In this document: piece by piece, positions 5,291 to 6,637 of the stretch
Layout of the letters: every line of letters begins with the position of its first letter
Numbering within the stretch: the stretch's first letter is position 1
DNA from: Actinomycetota bacterium
GTDB taxonomy: Bacteria; Actinomycetota; Thermoleophilia; Gaiellales; Gaiellaceae
Direction: 5' to 3'
NCBI GenBank assembly: GCA_013694685.1
Contig: JACDBY010000229.1
Span: 1-6,637, forward strand
DNA: 6,637 nucleotides
Translations under genes and position numbers: made by a program
The notes under the pieces: model-generated
Database searches by the model: none
What the model saw: only the letters and a program-made list of their open reading frames with translations
What the model was told of the DNA's origin: nothing

Positions 5291-5557
5291 GTGAGCGCGT
5301 TGCCGAATCTCCACATCCGCGAGGTCCCGCCCGAGGCGGTTGCGGCGCTGCGTGCGGCGGCGAGGCGGAACGGTCGGACGCTCAACGCGGAGCTCGTCGA
5401 CGTGCTCGTCGGCGCCGCAGAGCGGAAGCGGGCAGGCGCAGATCTGCTCGAGCGTCTCGAGCCGATTCGGCGGGCCTGGCGCGAGCGGAACCCGGACGGC
5501 TTCCCACCCGGGCTCGAGCCGGAGACGATCATCCGCCGTGCCCGTGACGCCGGCTGA
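5291..5557 (+). CDS. FitA/Arc-like ribbon-helix-helix antitoxin
   Basis: This is an 88-residue antitoxin of the Arc/FitA type. LPNLHIREVPPEAVAAL gives the RHH strand and first helix turn (about 4-20); RAAARRNGRTLNAELVDVLV (about 21-40) gives the helices, where the NGRTLNAE pattern is typical of FitA-like proteins. The C-terminal part (about 55-88), containing RRAWRERNPDGFPPGLEP, would wrap the toxin and block its active site. The GTG start has GGAG (5282-5285) five bases upstream. The toxin gene begins inside the last codons of this one. It is expected to dimerise, bind the promoter region with the toxin, and neutralise the PIN nuclease. Family assignment is by motif only. Confidence 0.88.
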   Translation: MSALPNLHIREVPPEAVAALRAAARRNGRTLNAELVDVLVGAAERKRAGADLLERLEPIRRAWRERNPDGFPPGLEPETIIRRARDAG

Positions 5558-5957
5558 GGTCGTCGTCGACGCATCCGCGGTCGTTCGTGGCGTCCTGCGC
5601 GAGGCGCCCGATGCCGAGGAGCTTCTGCGCCAAATCTCCGAGGGCACTCTCAACGCCCACGCGCCCGACCTGATCGCGCCCGAGTGCACCAATGCGCTCC
5701 TCCGACTCGTACGGGCCGGACGACTGACGACCGACGAGGCCGCGGCGCTGCTCGACGTCGTCTCGTCGCCCGTGATCCATCGGCATGCGACCGCGTCTTT
5801 CGCGCAGGTGGCGCTCGACACCGCACTCGGAGCCGGAATCTCCGGCTACGACGCGTTCTATGCCGTGCTCGCCGACGCGCTCGACTGCCCGCTCGTGACG
5901 GCCGACCGGCGGCTCGGGGAGGCGATCGACCGGGCTGTGCTGGTCGGGAGCAGGTAG
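5538..5957 (+). CDS. PIN-domain toxin (VapC/FitB-like ribonuclease)
   Basis: From the GTG at 5538 this is a 139-residue PIN-domain protein, normal length for VapC toxins. All four acidic residues of the metal site are present: D11 in VVVDASA, E49 in APECTNALL, D105 in GYDAFYAVLA and D123 in LVTADRRLGEAI. The toxin should therefore be catalytically competent, cleaving RNA with Mg2+ or Mn2+. The start could also be the GTG at 5544 (137 residues). Either one overlaps the antitoxin gene by 14-20 bases, so translation is coupled. A GGAG at 5521-5524 is rather distant from both. The RNA target cannot be predicted from sequence. Confidence 0.92.
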   Translation: MPVTPAEVVVDASAVVRGVLREAPDAEELLRQISEGTLNAHAPDLIAPECTNALLRLVRAGRLTTDEAAALLDVVSSPVIHRHATASFAQVALDTALGAGISGYDAFYAVLADALDCPLVTADRRLGEAIDRAVLVGSR

Positions 5958-5967
5958 CGAGGCAGGT

Positions 5968-5984
5968 GCGCGGCTGAAGCCACG
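5968..5984 (+). repeat. Left member of a 17-bp inverted repeat pair
   Basis: GCGCGGCTGAAGCCACG is the exact reverse complement of 6180-6196. It is itself nearly palindromic (GGCT, GA, AGCC at its centre, with one C-A mismatch further out), so it is a REP-like unit and not a simple transposon end. It begins ten bases after the middle toxin's stop codon. Confidence 0.6.
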
Positions 5985-6017
5985 GCCCGGTGTACGGCTA
6001 CGCGCCCGGGAGAGCAG

Positions 6018-6039
6018 GTGTCGGACTGAAGTCCGACAC
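6018..6039. repeat. Perfect palindrome, REP-like, copy 2
   Basis: GTGTCGGACT (6018-6027), GA, AGTCCGACAC (6030-6039). It is identical to the inner 22 bases of the palindrome at 5019-5042, about 1 kb away. The flanks differ outside the repeat, which marks a discrete mobile or amplified unit. Confidence 0.75.
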
Positions 6040-6179
6040 GGGGGGCCAGTTGGCCTCTGTGGCTGAGTCGTGTCCGAAGGAGGGCTTGCGTGTCCTCGCG
6101 GACGGCTCTCGGGAACTCGTGTCGCGGCGTTGGACGGTGGCGGGCGCGGCCAGAGCCCAGTTCCCAGCGCAAGCAGGGG

Positions 6180-6196
6180 CGTGGCTTCAGCCGCGC
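6180..6196 (-). repeat. Right member of a 17-bp inverted repeat pair
   Basis: CGTGGCTTCAGCCGCGC is the exact reverse complement of 5968-5984. Read as RNA on the plus strand, its mismatch becomes a G-U wobble, giving a seven-pair hairpin. Confidence 0.6.
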
Positions 6197-6239
6197 CCCT
6201 TCCTCTTTACCCCAAGAGGGAGAGAGAGCTGATTTACAC

Positions 6240-6261
6240 ACATGCTACTGTATGCACATGT
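6240..6261 (+). promoter_or_regulatory. Candidate promoter and operator of the right antitoxin gene
   Basis: TACTGT (6246-6251) fits a TANNNT -10 box and lies six bases before the ATG at 6258, the leaderless spacing also seen at the left antitoxin. An inverted repeat, ACATG (6240-6244) and CATGT (6257-6261), brackets it and could be an autorepression site. The element is AT-richer than its surroundings. Confidence 0.4.
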
Positions 6262-6503
6262 TGGAGAAGCGGTTGCAAGTCCTGCTGGACGAGCGCCGTT
6301 GGGCGCGTCTTGCGGCCTACGCTGAGGAGCGGAAGCTCTCCGTCGGGGCCGTCGTGCGCGAAGCGCTCGATCGCGCGATTCCTGCGGCGAAGGACGAGCG
6401 CCGTAGCGCGGCGCGCACCGTTCTCCGGGCCGAGCCGATGGACGTACCCCGGCCCGCTGCGCTGCGGAAGGAGCTCGAGTCACTCCGCGGCCGGCACGGA
6501 TGA
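6258..6503 (+). CDS. Ribbon-helix-helix (CopG-type) antitoxin
   Basis: This is a predicted 81-residue antitoxin. [20 protein letters not shown] carries the RHH strand (KRLQVLL) and first helix. [19 protein letters not shown] gives the turn and second helix, with the [10 protein letters not shown] pattern usual in CopG-type proteins. The tail (about 50-81, with [18 protein letters not shown]) should bind the toxin. There is no ribosome-binding site, and the TACTGT -10 box ends six bases before this ATG, so I prefer 6258 as a leaderless start. The in-frame ATG at 6252 would add two residues. The stop overlaps the downstream PIN toxin start as ATGA. Confidence 0.87.
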   Translation: MLEKRLQVLLDERRWARLAAYAEERKLSVGAVVREALDRAIPAAKDERRSAARTVLRAEPMDVPRPAALRKELESLRGRHG

Positions 6504-6637
6504 TCGTCCTCGACACGACGGTGCTCGTCTACGCCGTCGGTGATGACCACCAGCTCCGCGAGCCCGCGCGCGCGATCGTCGCGGCTGTCGAGAGCGGAGA
6601 CGTGCAAGCGACGACCACCGTCGAGGCCGTTCAGGAG
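6500..6637 (+). CDS. PIN-domain toxin, N-terminal part (cut by window edge)
   Basis: The first 46 codons of a PIN toxin are present, open to the window end. [12 protein letters not shown] contains the first catalytic aspartate (D5), followed by [24 protein letters not shown] at the edge supplies the second acidic residue (E43 or E46). The ATG overlaps the antitoxin TGA (ATGA, 6500-6503), a coupled VapBC arrangement. The two C-terminal aspartates lie outside the window, so catalytic completeness cannot be judged. The opening differs from both other PIN proteins here, suggesting separate acquisition and not local duplication. Confidence 0.88.
   Translation, partial: MIVLDTTVLVYAVGDDHQLREPARAIVAAVESGDVQATTTVEAVQE

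Larger units (their letters stand above)
5958..6245. other. Spacer with REP-like inverted repeats
   Basis: This spacer of nearly 300 bases between two toxin-antitoxin operons holds no supported gene. It is bounded by a 17-bp inverted pair (5968-5984, 6180-6196) and contains the shared palindrome (6018-6039), a GGCCA/TGGCC hairpin (6044-6055) and a CCTCTT/AAGAGG hairpin (6202-6219). Confidence 0.5.

Noticed and set aside
5109..5294. 61-codon plus-strand ORF before the middle antitoxin
   Set aside because: No ribosome-binding site, no recognisable domain, and it runs into the antitoxin start in another frame. Treated as spacer.
5340..5537. Extended toxin ORF starting at 5340
   Set aside because: The upstream part is an Arg/Ser-rich shadow of the antitoxin gene. 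PIN homology begins only at about 5538-5544.
5019..6039. CRISPR array
   Set aside because: The repeats are palindromes occurring as abutting or scattered copies without regular spacers, and there are no cas genes.

Overview
The window is GC-rich DNA, apparently from an actinobacterium. I infer this from strong G/C bias at third codon positions, GTG starts, and several genes whose start codon sits 6-7 bases after a TANNNT -10 box (leaderless pattern). Soil lineages such as Thermoleophilia fit, but that placement is an inference. The gene content is accessory: toxin-antitoxin modules, a broken gene, interspersed palindromes and a helicase/DprA gene pair.

Layout. On the minus strand at the left edge is a ribbon-helix-helix (RHH) antitoxin (21-260) followed by the first seven codons of a PIN-domain toxin (1-21). 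Three tandem octamers beginning GTCAT (283-306) lie upstream and look like an autoregulatory operator. On the plus strand, 412-758 holds the remains of a von Willebrand factor A (VWA) gene. It has a good ribosome-binding site, an early frameshift, and loses its C-terminal half just before the next gene's promoter. A two-gene operon follows. 764-2806 encodes a RecQ-type helicase fused to a C-terminal ComF-like phosphoribosyltransferase domain. 2803-4011 encodes a DprA/Smf-like Rossmann protein. The two genes overlap by four bases. After a 351-base spacer (an inverted repeat and a doubtful 58-codon minus-strand ORF) comes a membrane-anchored or secreted protein of unknown function (4363-4932).

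The right third holds two more RHH-PIN modules on the plus strand: a FitAB/VapBC-like pair (5291-5957), and an antitoxin (6258-6503) with a toxin truncated by the window end (6500-6637). The spacers around the middle module carry REP-like palindromes: a perfect 24-bp palindrome next to a degenerate copy (5019-5065), another copy at 6018-6039, and a 17-bp inverted pair at 5968-5984 and 6180-6196. All share a CTGAAG or TGAAG centre.

How it may work. The helicase-PRTase and DprA-like proteins are translationally coupled and should act together on DNA. DprA and ComF are both known from natural transformation and RecQ from recombination, so the pair may process incoming single-stranded or damaged DNA, either in DNA uptake or in defence against invading DNA. 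Its position, between a truncated gene and a cluster of three toxin-antitoxin modules, fits a mobile or defence-type island, but no transposase, integrase or attachment site is visible.
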